64,000 nucleotides of DNA, taken from contig NC_092564.1 of the NCBI RefSeq assembly GCF_037975245.1, forward strand, positions 15,708,984-15,772,983, in the 5' to 3' direction. Origin of the DNA: Apostichopus japonicus. Taxonomy: Eukaryota > Echinodermata > Holothuroidea > Aspidochirotida > Stichopodidae. This document shows, piece by piece, positions 1 to 34,128 of the stretch. The position numbers and the translations under genes were made by a program. Numbering within the stretch: the first letter of the stretch is position 1; every line of letters begins with the position of its first letter. Below the pieces are notes generated by a model, which made no database searches, was not told the DNA's origin, and worked only from the letters and a program-made list of their open reading frames with translations.

Positions 1-908
1 ATTTTATTTATTTATTAATGTAATAGTTTGGAAGATTATTTTGAAAATAGAGGGCACAAGTATGCTAGGGAAAAAATAATGTCCCATCATAATGAAGAAA
101 TGGTGGTTATTAAAACCTTGATTCTCATGTTTTGAGCTCTCAGAGTAGCTCAGAAGCTCACATTCGTCTCTGATTTGACTACTTTTAGCTGTCAGCTTAA
201 GGAACGACAACAAGCATGGGTCCACTTGTGAGCCAAATGACAGAATTTGGCCAGGTAACAAATTTGAAAGGGAAGGTTTTGTCACACTTTCGTAATAGCA
301 AAGGAGAGGGGTGGGGGCAGGGGAGGGTGTTATACCAGTGGTTCAATTCTCTTTATTTTCTTTCAATCACGCAATTTATTATTTATGCTGTATATAGTGT
401 TTAGATTATTTTTAATTGTTGTTATTTCCCACTATTCTAACACCTTGCTCATGGTTGTATTCAAACTTGCATTCAGTACCTTTAACTGGTACATTATGGC
501 TGATTGACTTGGAGTGGAATTGCTCAGTTCAATTTACCTAATTTACATTGTACATTTTATCTCCTATTTATCATATGTTCACTTGTTATATTCTAATACA
601 TCGAAATACACAGTATTCAATACCATTTCTTTTTTCATCTTCTTTCTAACTATGTTTTGCGATGTTTAAAGAGGACATAACAAAATACAAAAAAAACTTA
701 GCAATCACTCTATAGGTTTGGTATATGTGATAAGGATAATTGTCATAAAAAACAACTTCCCCAAACAGCATTAAACCCACTTGTAAAACCCCTGGCCTTT
801 AGAACTTGCACGTACGCAATATGGACAAGTGATACCTACTATATTTGTTTTTTTTTTAAATCGATAGTAAGCGGGAATACTTTGGGTAGTCTTAGCAATT
901 ATTTCTTC

Positions 909-951
<43 letters not shown>

Positions 952-3129
952 ACAACTACTAGTGTTCTACTAGTCTCAACATATATGTGTGTGTGTGTGT
1001 GTATTTATATGTGTGTATATATTCATATATATGGGACATTTGTAAGTTATATGGGATCGATAATATATTCGAGAATAAAAAATATATTACACAGGACTGT
1101 TTGATCAAGATCTAAAGTGTAATGAGAAAAGTAAACGCAGTTAATGACTACGATTAACCTCACAGTGACATGGGAAACTCGAAGAGATTATCATTCGCAA
1201 ACGCCTTTGTGACATAGTAGCCTGTATTAAACTTTTAAAGTATAGCCCAAAGTTTTGATTGCGGTTAAATTCGCAATATCTTCATGCAAAAATTAGACGT
1301 AGATGAAGCCGTATATAGGACTATATACAAACAAAAAAACTCTGCAGCAAAGGTATATGGTATAAAGCTTTGTTCAATGACGTGACAGTGCAGAACACCC
1401 GCCCCCCCCCCCACCCCTAGATGTAGTGTTAAACCAACATATCAAATATATATCACGTCTTCGGGACTTTCATACGCTACAAACTTTACCCCCCCCATCC
1501 CTTCTATCCCCCATCACCCCGGCCTGTGACTGGACTTCCTCATTGGCGCCATACATCATTAAGTTCATTTTGTTTGCTCTTGGTATTACACATTCAGTAC
1601 ACTACAATATCGTGAAGACTCCGCAGAATGACGCAATGACTTAAATATTTGCAGAAATTACTTTGACTTATGGCTACAGCCGCTTTTGCAATAAATAAGT
1701 TAAACAACTTCTCAAACAAACGTTTGAAGATAATTTTAACAGGTGGGATGTTTAATTGGTAGACCATGACACGAGCGTGGCTTGTCGATTGTATAACTAT
1801 CGGCGCATTGTCGTTGGGGGGGGGGGGGGAGAAAAGGTATGATACCAAAAATAATAAATAAAACAATAAGAAAAGTCTTTTATCGCAACAACCATACATA
1901 CTCTATAGCATAAGAACCCATGCTTGTGATTTTGGTATAAGTAGTCACCTTTCACCTTTTAACTCGCAATAGACGGGTGTCATCCCACTAACATGGCATC
2001 AATTCATCCCCATTTTTCTTTATTACTTGTTTGAACGTGACTGCAGGGCGTGCAGGGATGCATGACTATGACATTTTCAAGGTACTTTGATCCTAGCTTG
2101 AAATGCTCTCACTGACCAAACAAGGTATGTCAATTTTTAACTATTTGATTCGCTGAGTGGGCTCTCTGTTTACTGTTTATTGATAAGGTTTATAGTTTGA
2201 GTGACTAACACCCATCCAGTCATCCATCATGTTATGCTAATACTGTATTAACCATTATTTAAGTAATAATAATATGTATAGTCCTTGGAAAATTTGACAG
2301 GAGAGGGGACTCAATAAATCACTTCTTAGCTAGCCGGTACAACGTTCGACCCCATGTTTTGCCATATATGACGCTATACATGTGAGCTAAGCCTTAGTTA
2401 TGAGATGATTTGATAGTGACGTATAATTGTCCAAGGCAAAATATGTCAAAAAGTTTGCAAAGTCTCATATAGCCTGTAGTCGGACTATGCCTGTCCTTAA
2501 ATGCCCTAGCCCGAACTTTCAGTAAGATTCTGCATATATTCCTCACTACACGGCTGTTCCCACACCTCTGTTACCATTCGCCACAAAGTATTACTGCGGA
2601 GTGATATTTCGAGGGATCAGTGAGCGATTTGGAAAGTTCCCCGGGCTGTGGGGCTGTGGGATGGGAATTCACATAACAGACTAAATCGAGACATTCTAAA
2701 GATGTCACGGTATACCTAACAAGGTATCACACCAACAATGAGAGTAATGTACATTCGCTTTAGAAAAAGGTATTTTCCTATATGATATAGAGATATAAAT
2801 CAAAGAACAGATGGTGTGAAAATAAGGAGGATTGAAGGGGATTAAAGCTGTGTAGAATTTCTTTTGTCTAAATGAGGACTATTATTACGAGAGAGCAATC
2901 AGAACAACCGGTTCACATGCACAGTAGTTGTTGTGTTCTCTGTGTGTATTGGGTGATCAAGAAGGGATTTGGGTTAGGTATGCTAAACTTGTTCCTTTTA
3001 TAGCACAAACTTTAAAATGCCACCTTATGGATATAAATGCAAGTGCCATGATAGGCCAAGCCATCAGCTATCTTGTGTTCGGTAGGATATGGCAGTTGAA
3101 AAACTATTTCTTGTTGGCAGAATAGATGT
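1..3129. other. Intergenic region with no supported gene
   Basis: I see no coding exon here. The short open frames carry no family motif, and several are translations of simple repeats. The region holds an (AT)n microsatellite near 917-948, a (GT)n run near 988-1002, a poly-C tract near 1400 and a poly-G tract near 1816. It is AT-rich otherwise. Confidence 0.6.
917..1002. repeat. (AT)n and (GT)n microsatellites
   Basis: About 16 AT units are followed after some 40 bases by a run of about seven GT units. A short open frame over this block is only the translation of the repeat. Confidence 0.9.
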
Positions 3130-4466
3130 CAGGGGCGTATCCAGGGGGGGGCGCAACAGGCGCGCGCCCCCCCTATTGGCCGTCACCAAAAAAAAAAAAG
3201 TTTAGCCAAAAAAAAAAAAAAAAATTGATGACGACCTTTATGTGAGATGTCGGTGATCGCTCAACCCCCCCCCCCTCCCGTATGCTTTATTTTTTGTTTG
3301 CCAAATAAAGATTCTGGCGAAGTTCGGCGGCATAATAGTTTTAGAAACATAGATGGTAATTGTGTTTGTATTATCACTATAAACACTAAGTGACATGCCA
3401 GCCATACTAAATTGTGCATTTTGTGTCCATATTTACTGGAAATGTTGCTTATTATTAAGGTCGAAAAATGGATCACATATGGCCATGGGCGGCGATCCTG
3501 GGTGGAGGGGGGATATATCCCCCCATGAAAATGGGTGGAGGGGATGTAATGCACCATATCCCCCCCCCCCCCACCAAATGCCAGGGATAAGAATATTTTC
3601 ATGCCTACATTTATGCATCTTCGTTAATGTACGGCTCTTTTTTAGCTTCATTTCTCGCCTACCATAAACGCAGTGCGATCTTTTCAAATAAAGCGTCTTT
3701 ATAAAGCAAAAATAGTTGACTGTAGGCTTCATTGGCCCTATAACAACAAAATGTATTATTGCGCCCACGGTATTGATATAGTACATATATGCACCCTCAT
3801 AGTATTCATAGAGGCCCTATAGTAGGCCTACACACGTACATGTTCCCTCGAACAGCTGAGAATCTCATGTAACCAGGGTAATGCTTAATACACGTTTCAC
3901 CTGGATGCCCTAGCAATCGGTACCTAGGAATGTCACTATGTGTAATTGTGTATTGCATGTGTATAGGCCTATAATAGCCTGCATGAGGCCATTTTCTTCA
4001 TCGAATAATATAAAAGAGCTCTCGAACATTCTAACGTTGCGCCTGAAACAAGATTGACAGGGGCAATTTTCCCAAAATAACACCCGAAATTAAAAAAAAA
4101 GTATTTTGGATCCTGATTATGAGATATTTCGGACATGACATCCCTATTTTAAAGTTGGGTATATGCCGCTTGGAAACCTCGGGAAGTGCCGTTTCCGGCC
4201 ATCTAGAGGGTTTGTTAATCCCAAAATTTTCTTGTACGCTTCGCGCCAACTCATGGTGGCGCTACGCTTAGATAGTCAACAAGGTCATATCCCCCCCCCC
4301 CCCACTCGGAAGTACTGATCGCCGCCCATGCATATGACACCATTTTGCATTTCAGCCCTTCTTCGAAAGCAAAAATTGTACACCCCTCCCCTTAGACCCA
4401 TCCCCCAGGACGGCGATCATTCATGCCTGGCGCCCCCCCTATTGGAAAATCCTGGATACGCCCCTG
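3130..4466. mobile_element. Non-autonomous TIR DNA transposon, about 1.34 kb, carrying a nested element
   Basis: The left end CAGGGGCGTATCCAGG (from 3130) is matched by its reverse complement ending at 4466. The insertion is flanked by the 5-bp direct repeat GATGT (3125-3129 and 4467-4471), as expected of a target-site duplication. Both subterminal regions share a C-rich block followed by 'ctattgg'. There is no transposase frame, so it must have been moved in trans. I do not assign a superfamily: the termini resemble hAT ends, but hAT makes 8-bp duplications. Confidence 0.7.
3484..4330. mobile_element. Second TIR element nested inside the 3130-4466 element
   Basis: CATGGGCGGCGATC at 3484-3497 is matched by its inverted copy at 4317-4330, and the sequence CATATG lies just outside each end. 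A diverged block (about 4165-4262, 'gtacgcttcgcgccaactcatggtggcgc' type) is shared with the interspersed elements at 9781-10154, 29330-29473, 44489-44874 and 46395-46500. No coding capacity is seen. Confidence 0.55.
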
Positions 4467-4601
4467 GATGTTGAATCGGGTAAACCATGGTATACACTCG
4501 TTACTAATTAGAGCTAGGACAGGGACGCAACCATCTACGTACGGGGGGGGGGGGCTTATATATTATATCGTCCAGGAGTGGGGTCTAATGGGAGAGGTGG
4601 C

Positions 4602-4777
4602 CGCAAGCTGCAAGCTGACCGAAGTCAGTCTCTTAGATTCATATTTTAACGTCCATGTTTATGAATTGTCAATTATCAACAACTCTGTAACTTGACGACA
4701 TACATTAATCTTGGAGTGACTCGAACTCGGGACCTTATGATTGAAATGCACCGGCGTTAACCACTGAGCTAACACAC
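4602..4777 (-). mobile_element. tRNA-derived SINE, copy 1 (truncated tail)
   Basis: Read on the minus strand it starts with a tRNA-like head: an A-box-like TTAGCTCAGTGGTTAA and a B-box-like GAGTTCGAGTCACTCC. A body shared with three other copies in the window follows. This copy stops after the 'tcggtcagcttgc' block and lacks the hairpin and ATAC tail seen at 8938-9185. Confidence 0.8.
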
Positions 4778-5527
4778 GTGGTAATAATTAAAAGATAAAA
4801 ACGATTAATATTGTGGTAGACGGATATAAGTGATGCTCTTCTATTTTCACTAACACTCAAACAAGTCACCAGTTTGTAATATACAGCAAAGGTTTGCACT
4901 TATCAAATAATTTCCTTGAATTGAGTGCACCGAAATATCCAGCTCGTTCGTCACCGTTATATACATTATTGTACAATGGAACTGAGATAACAAAATTGTA
5001 TCGTTTGAAGTATAGCGTATTCACATATACGGAAACATTCGGGACAAAGAAAAGTAAAGAATTTTCGGCTATAACTTTATCAAACATAATGGGAATGTCC
5101 CTTGTGACATGCTAAATTGACTGTCTGTTGTTTCATGGAATTAAGATTAAGATTAAGAAAAAAAACTGGCGGTTTAGCTATTACATGTGAAGCACGCCCT
5201 AAGTTAGTGTCATAAAACATAACTTACATAATTATAAGGAAAAAATTCAAGCAAGAGGATTGTGATCGTGGAAATAACCTTATCAACAGATTGGGAACGC
5301 CCCTTATATCAAATCAGGGCAAATAAAATATCTGTTGTTTGGTTTGTGTATTGTTATTTTTTTTTTTGGGGGGGGGGGGGGTTGTAAGAATAATAACAGT
5401 ATTGAACAGTGTTGCTACTGAAATGAATGCCAATATTAATTCCTGTTAATAGGTTCATTTTGTTCACTGATTCAACATTTACAAAAACCCATCTCCATTA
5501 CAGTAAAATAAGACAATGCAGCACATG

Positions 5528-5695
5528 TGGCTCGATGATGTCATATTTAGACTTGCTTAAGTCTTCGCCCTTTGTGGAAAGGACCGCTAAGTCTATGATA
5601 TCTCCCAAATGGAATAAGATATTACTTAGCCGTTTGTGGAAGGTTGTTCATGAAAAGCAATCTCTACCATGCACAGAGAAAAATAAATGATGGTT
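5528..5695 (+). repeat. Dispersed repeat, copy 1 (unclassified)
   Basis: Shares with 15478-15650 the ordered blocks 'tgtggctcgatgatgtcat', 'agacttgct', 'ctatgatatctc' and a 'gtttgtggaag..gttcat' block. The copies are diverged, with short indels. No coding frame or clear ends are visible, so the family is not assigned. Confidence 0.5.
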
Positions 5696-7945
5696 GGTTC
5701 TAACTCCCTGTTAACCTAAGAGGGAAAATAGTTTGCGGTTATAAAATACTTGTTGAAAAAGTTTGAGTATTTAGTGGGTTATTTGACTTTAATATATATG
5801 AATATTAGTTCCTGCATGCCTTTGAGTTATGGCTGGAAGAATTACAGCACAATTTAAATGTTATCAAGTATTGGCCACAAATAGGCTAGAAATACAAAAT
5901 AATGGGAAGCTATAGTACAAACCTATATTGAGTATTTTACATAAATTCTCAAGGTATTTTTTTCACTCTATACACTGAGACATCGCATATTGTCTCATTT
6001 AACACTCATGTCTTCAAATAATTTTACAGTTCACAAAGACCACAGAAAAAAGTTAATGCAAATTAGTTTCAAAACCGTTTAAAGCACGATTAAAAGCGGT
6101 AGCATCGATTACTGCTGTTCTGTAATTCATTCCCCCCCCCCCCCCAATTGATTAAACATATAAGCAACATCTTAACCGGCACTCAGTTCTCAAGAGGTCT
6201 TTACCTGTTACCAACACTACTTAAAGAGGTAATTTCGCATTAGCCTGTTTCAAGTCATCTTTTGTAACGTTGGTACGTTTTATCTGAGAACGAATATAAG
6301 CCGCGAGCGTTTTGCTGGGGGCCAGAGGTTGGAAGATGGGTAAATGTGACACCTGCCTGATATTGAGGTTGAGGTTCAATAATCCTTAATACTCCATCCG
6401 CCACAACAAAGCTGGCAATGAACACTTTAAAACAAACCTATGACCATTCAATTTCAACACTTCTTCCAACTTTTCATTCGAACTGGCAGCTTCCCTTCAT
6501 CCAACAGCAACAATATGTGCTAGCTAACTTACTCTGACATATACATCACACATGCACTGTAGGGGTAAGGCAAAAGACGCGACTTTTCTCTGTGGTTACC
6601 CATGTGTGGAAAAGACGCAGTCCAAATAAATCTTCTTTCAGTTATTTAACCCACTTTTCGCAACTGAGGACGGACTAGAAGTCCGAAATATACATTGTTA
6701 GTATATTTGTTTTGTTATCTTGCTGCAGTTTTCTTTTTGCCAGACTCATGAAAGCGTTTCGTTTCAAATAAATACAAGAAAATAACGATGTTCATGCATG
6801 CCAGAACTATGTTTACTTGAGTTGTCGGTTTGCGTCGATTTGGTATGCATGCTAGATAACGTTCATGAATATACATGTTCGTTGCCAGGAGTTCTGAGTT
6901 ATGGGGCGGGACCAGCAAATTAAGGAGGGGCACAATATCTGTGTCCTGTAAGTTGCAGTGAAACAACTGCTCAATGTTTTTTCGCTACTATTCGACAAGC
7001 TATAAAGTATAGTATAGGCTATGAAAATACGGTAGCCTATTATAGTATAACATATTTCATGTCATTGTGCTACTGTAGTAACTTACGGGGAGCACCATCC
7101 AAAAGTAACACTGTATACTGATACGCCTTCCATCGTTTAAAGGGTGTGAAGACTCGCGCAAAAAGAAACGTCTAATGCCGGTAAACTGACCTAGTTTAGA
7201 ATGAGGTGTAACAGAAGTGTTAGACACCGCCATCGATCCCAGAAAATACGCACACAGCTTGCTACCTTCGGTAATTAGACACTAGTGTACAGACAGTATA
7301 CAGCTGCGGTCAATTCCCACAGCACAGTGTACACACGATACAACGATGGACATCTCAGGTCCAGCTAAAGATAACAAGGTATTACGTTTCATTACTGTCT
7401 GCATTTTGTAGGGACAAGCAGAAAACTTCACTTGCAAGCAACGGAGAGTTAACTTTTTCAGAGCGTGGCACGCGATTTGGGGCGAGTCTTCAATGCCTTT
7501 AAAATAAAAACTGATGCACAACTATATTGACAATCTGCCCATGGGGGAACAATGCCCCCCCTCCCACTCCCCTTCCCTCTACATCCACGTGCCAGCCAGG
7601 ATGCTGGCATTTGAGAAAACATAATCTGCTGCTCGTGATTAACTATACCAAAGAACGATAAAATTATGGCCCAAAATTTGTTAGTTTCCTGGCTTTGGTA
7701 TGTACCATTGATGCAACTAAATAACCGGAACTATTGACATAATATACTAGCAGTGATCACATACAGTGTAAACGGTTAAAGGTTTTTTGCCTTTAGCTTT
7801 ACTCATGCCATCAATTTAAAAGCCATCTTTCCAGACCAAGGTGTTAACGAGTTTCATAGTTCTGTCGCAATACGCGCAATATCTCTCATAATAGACTTTG
7901 ACCTACGAAAGGAAGGATATCGCTTTCCATCGTATTCATTGGTGA

Positions 7946-7953
7946 TATATAAA
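7946..7953 (+). promoter_or_regulatory. Candidate TATA box of esterase gene A
   Basis: TATATAAA lies about 165 bases upstream of the gene A start codon. It would give a 5' leader of roughly 130-140 bases. No transcript data support it, and such sequences are frequent in this AT-rich DNA. Confidence 0.3.
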
Positions 7954-8112
7954 GAAACACGAGGGTGTTATTATCACTAACAACGTACCGGTTACTGCCA
8001 TTTCACAATCATAACTGACTTCGTTAAGCACACATCTATTATATACCAACGCGATTAACAACAGAAAAGAGTCTTAATTCGTCAACAAAGGAGAATATTG
8101 TAAAGCAGAATA

Positions 8113-19495
<11,383 letters not shown>

Positions 19496-20553
19496 TAATA
19501 TGTAACCCTGGACAGTTAGCAGACAGAACGCATATACGTTCCTTATAGTAAACAGAGAACAGAGTCCAGCAATGTATAGAGAAGTCCAGGTTTTCTCTAA
19601 ATGAAACTGGACCGAAAGCAGCTTTTTCTGTTTTGTTTTTGTTATTTTGTTTGTTTTCATTTGCTCTCCATTCGCTGGCAAGTTAATTTTTATTTCAAAT
19701 AATCATGTTAAGTAGAAAACTTGAAAACTTCTGCAGTGAGCAATATTACAGGAAAAAGTGTCTGGACGAACCTCATTTTTAATAATACTAATTGGCAGGA
19801 GTGGTAAAATTTCCGGAAATTGACAAATTAAACACAATACTAGACTATCAATTGACAAGATAAACAAACACCGTTGTATCTGAAGTATATAACATAAAAA
19901 ATTATTTTGGAGTAATAGCTATATAAAACATTTGCTTTTGCAATATTAAGCATTATTTGATAAAGACATCTGGATGGGTAGATAATATTCATCGTTGATA
20001 ATTGTTCGTATATATGTTTTTTAATTGCGCCATTGGGCATATAAACAATCTTTATATATCCACTTAAAATAAACATTGTTTACAATGCAGATCCATGCAC
20101 CGGTTTGGCGGTAATTTCGGTTCATGTTTTCCATATGGAAAGCCCGCTTATAGTGCACCCCCCCCCCACCAAGATATGTTAATATATTATATATATTACT
20201 GTACGATATGTTTCTTGTTGGGGGGGGGGGGTGAAGCGAGGTTGCCCCCTGGTGACGCTTCTGTTTGCTATACATGGGAATGAGCACTATGTGTTGTCAT
20301 CACTTTTTCAAACATCGAACAGAATAAGCCTGTTGCTATTGCTTTCTGTCATTGAAAACGATATATATATATATATATATATATACGATATACAATAAAC
20401 AAATATGCTGCTGCTGTTGTATTTTTTAATATACTTTTTGTTGGCTCCTTGTTATTCCAGATTTCATTCAACGGATTTTTTTATTCAGGATTTCGCGTCC
20501 TCTCTATACACTCATTATGGCTTACACCCAACATCGATGTAATAAGCATGTAT

Positions 20554-20659
<106 letters not shown>

Positions 20660-23191
20660 GTATATGTTGGCTGCTTTTGAAGACAATCTTATTTAGGTTG
20701 ATCGATCATGTTACCATGAATACAAATGAATAAATGCAGACAGATCTTTATACAGGTTTTCAGAGATTCATCATCTATACACAATACCATATTGTTACGT
20801 CACGTTTTGCACCTGGCAACCGCTTCCTATCGGAGAATACAACAGCCTAAGTAATATTTACTTTGCAGTTATATGCTATAGGATAGAAATTTAAGATCGA
20901 TATATATATTCTCTTTAGTCATAACAATTTCGTATGAAAGAAACCAATTTTGGCATGATATTGAGATGTAAGGAAAGAAAAAAATATGTTGCATGCTGTT
21001 ATGTGTAACCAGTCTTTGTAAATTTTCATAAATTATACTATAACTAAATGCAGTCGAAATTGGGGGCAACCCGTTGCACTGACCATGTTTGATATGACGT
21101 CATGTTGAGAAAGTGAATTTTACATCTCCCATCACACTATTGACTGAAGGAATTGCAAAAGATTGTAAAATTACCGTATACATGCATGCTACACATTTGC
21201 CTATGCTCGAAATGTCTTCCAGCTAAGACGTGAATTAGCTACTACCCGACAAAACCTCAAAGTCAATGCACATAAAATGGTGATAAAATCAATAGCATAT
21301 GTAAGCCAAAGCATATAACTGACAAAATTAAATGAGAAGCAATGAAGAGCACCACAATGGCGGATCGATTTACAAAGAGGAACTATTGGACCAAAAGAGC
21401 AGGTTCTACAAGTGTGGCCGCGATGAACTATCTGGGTGTGTCAAAATAAATAATTAACTCTACAGTATATGAAATGTTTCCCCGAAAGGAAAAGAGGGTG
21501 GTGTTGAAGAACGTAGCATGCAATAGACTCCGGATGTGTGACCTGATTAATTTGTACCACGTAAGATGTGTCACAGGGGTTCTACTCGTAATGCGCAAGG
21601 TTGGCATGTAATATACATTTTTGAGTAGTCGAATAAGAACTTCACTTCAGAATATATTTTTGGCAAGCAATAACTTTCGTTAAAGATATATTTCCATTTT
21701 AGTTTTTATTTAAAGCCAAGTTACGTGACCCCTATCAAATAATAGTACTAACCAAAGCTTCAGTACATGGACTATTGTGTAGGGGCTTAACAATGTCTGT
21801 ATCAAACACAACATATTTAACGTGTAGAGACATTTTAACTACATTATATTATCAACATTTACTCATTTAATAGTACCAAGTACAATTGTAATGTTCCTTT
21901 GATAATTTTATGCTACATATTGAATGTTTTCACTAACATTGACAAACAGTGCAGACCCTACGATTTAAGTAATATAAAAACCTTTCTGAGAAATCACGGT
22001 CTCCCTTCGTCTGGCCAAAGAACGAAGTCTTCGGCTTTGAGTACAGCGTTTCTGTGTGTTGCCGCGTTGGACGAATCTATGCGTAATAGTAAATACTGAC
22101 TTTGCGATCCGCGTTATAAAGTCATTGCCGACTTTGCAATCCGCGGTCCCCCTCACAGTTTGCAAGGTCAGTAAAAGTGACTCCATGGTTTTCCCTTGGC
22201 AAAACCATGTTTCATTATGATAGAAACATATTCATTCTTGTTTTTTGTGGAACAAGCAAAGTAAAAATAGTCCGGTCGGACATATTTTCCCGGTACATTA
22301 TGTCAGTCGGACTTTAAATCTGCAGGGGGATAGAATTGACTTCTACACCGCCTTAACACTGATTTAACGAATTTAATGCTTTTGCGTCGCAAACACAACC
22401 AGCGGTATTATTATATTATTTATTATTATTTTACTATATATATTGTATAACTTTTTATCAAGTTCCCATTGAAACAAAGTCTGCATGGTTATGCTTGAGG
22501 GACGGAACAGGGGTCGTGCAACGTAAATTTGCAATTTGGAGGCGGGGGGGGGGGCGGGTACATGGACCATTGGTATACTTCATCGACTGTGCTTATAGGT
22601 TATAGTTAATGCAGGGATAAGTGAGTTGGACATGATAAAGTTCTGAGATGATATAAAAATTTGTTCAACGCATCTCGTCCTGCGGAAAACGCTTGCTAAA
22701 AAAAAAAGTCTTCAAAATTGGATATCGATCCAGAATACGGTTCAATTCTTACTTCCTTTGCAAGCACACACTGAAGTTAAGCTACCGTCTATATATGTCA
22801 ATAGATGATACAAGGATTAAAGACATGGATAGGGTATACAGTTCAAAGATCACTAGCTATATATATGTTTGCTAAGTGACAGAGTGTCTTGTCAACCCCA
22901 AATGAGAACATATGTTGTGCAAAATAGTACCGAACTTGGCACTGCCAAGACATTCACAAGCTTGTCTCTTACAATGCAACAATTAAGGTTGTCATCTGCA
23001 GCTCTCCAATAATTCGCGTGTATAAAGATTGAGTTATCTTCTGATAACGTATACATGAACCAATTCGGTCTATGAAAGAAACGATCAATACTGGACATGA
23101 CTTGCATGTACACGGCCGGGGCCATGTGCTTGTATAGCATATAAACATTCCCTCAGTTCGAGGGTATACTCACTTGGTTTCAGTCTTAGTG

Positions 23192-23199
23192 TATATAAG
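23192..23199 (+). promoter_or_regulatory. Candidate TATA box of esterase gene B
   Basis: TATATAAG lies about 340 bases before the gene B start codon. Other AT-rich sequences lie nearer the start, so this is a weak call. Confidence 0.2.
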
Positions 23200-23535
23200 G
23201 GGACTGGGTTGAGGGTGGATCTTCTTTGGTTTGTTTCAGATTCTATCTTAGGTGACTTTTTTGAACAACAACAACAAAAATAATAACAAAGAGTACAGAC
23301 CATTTACCGTATACTATGCCTATATATGTTGACGCTATGCATGCCCTTCCCTTTAACTTAAAGTCAAATAGGCCCTATGGATTAAAGTGTGTTAACTATT
23401 GGCCTATTACATCACTGTCATATAAGTCAAACTGCAAACTTTAGTAGTATACTGCTGTCGACTAAGTAACAGATTCATTCCGGGCTCGCCAGACAATATT
23501 ACGTTATACATTTTATACCCTGTCACAGATTCAAC

Positions 23536-33159
<9,624 letters not shown>

Positions 33160-34128
33160 CCAACGAAATTATTCAAGTTATTCAAATGATCAGTTTGGCT
33201 ATTTTATGTGATTATATTAAGTTATGAAATCACACCTCAATTAATATTTCTTTAGGCCTAACTAGTTTTTTCTATCAGAGCATCTATGACGCGAAAGTCA
33301 ACAGGCACATCCTACCTATAGGGACACCATTGCAAGGTGAACACTTCCCAACCAACTTTGTATTTTCGGGTTTGTGCCTGCAAATCTTAATAATAGGGAG
33401 GGGTATGAATACGACGCCTTTAGGACTCCAGTGGGTGATAATCCGACACTTCTGCAAAGAAGTATTTGAACTTATTTCATCGAAACGGTTCTGTTGGATC
33501 ATACCAGTGGTGACTACAATGTCAAAGAGTTCTAAAGTAGTGTAGGTTACCTGTGTAATGAAATGACTGAACATATCGGCAATTTTTTATATTACGATTT
33601 TGCACTATTTTAGTCTATGGAGGTTAACAATGGTTGATACAAAATTAAAGTACGATATTTCATATTTTCTGTAGTCGATTCTTTTCTATTCCTTAAAGGT
33701 ATCGTCATGCCTTGAACTTGGGAAGTTTTTTTTCTGTTCTTCACTTGCTTTCGAAACAACTTTGTTCGATGCCTTTGCCTACCTCAGTATTTGAGAAAGT
33801 GGTCAGATGCTGGGTATACACACTTGTCTGTCGGATGGGGACGTTTAATGGCGGTCCCGGGTGCAGGAATGGGAGCAATTCACACCCCTGCCTCGTTATC
33901 CTCTGAACACTTATCGAAAAGAGAAGGACTGAAATAAGCCAGTATTCATCCACGATCTAACACGGATACTGTCTCAAATAAGATACTGTAAGGCTTCCTG
34001 ATCCTTGGGTCTCTTAAACTAAACTAAACCAAACGATGAAAACTTCAAATATTATCTCTTGTTAAAATAAGCGATACAGAGAATGGTCTTTTGTGCTGTG
34101 AGGGATGTTAAACAATACATCATGTCAC

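Larger units (their letters stand above)
4778..8112. other. Intergenic region upstream of esterase gene A
   Basis: I see no coding exon here. The region holds poly-G/poly-C tracts (near 5370 and 6133) and one copy of a dispersed repeat (5528-5695, related to 15478-15650). The last 200 bases hold a TATA-like sequence at 7946-7953. Confidence 0.55.

Noticed and set aside
3261-3786. Overlapping open frames of 90-117 codons on both strands
   Set aside because: They run through poly-C/poly-G tracts and TIR elements and have no family motif.
21371-21463. A 30-codon frame starting MADRFTKRNYWTKRAGS
   Set aside because: It is short, has no continuation across a splice site that I could find, and no family is recognised; it may be a transposon remnant.
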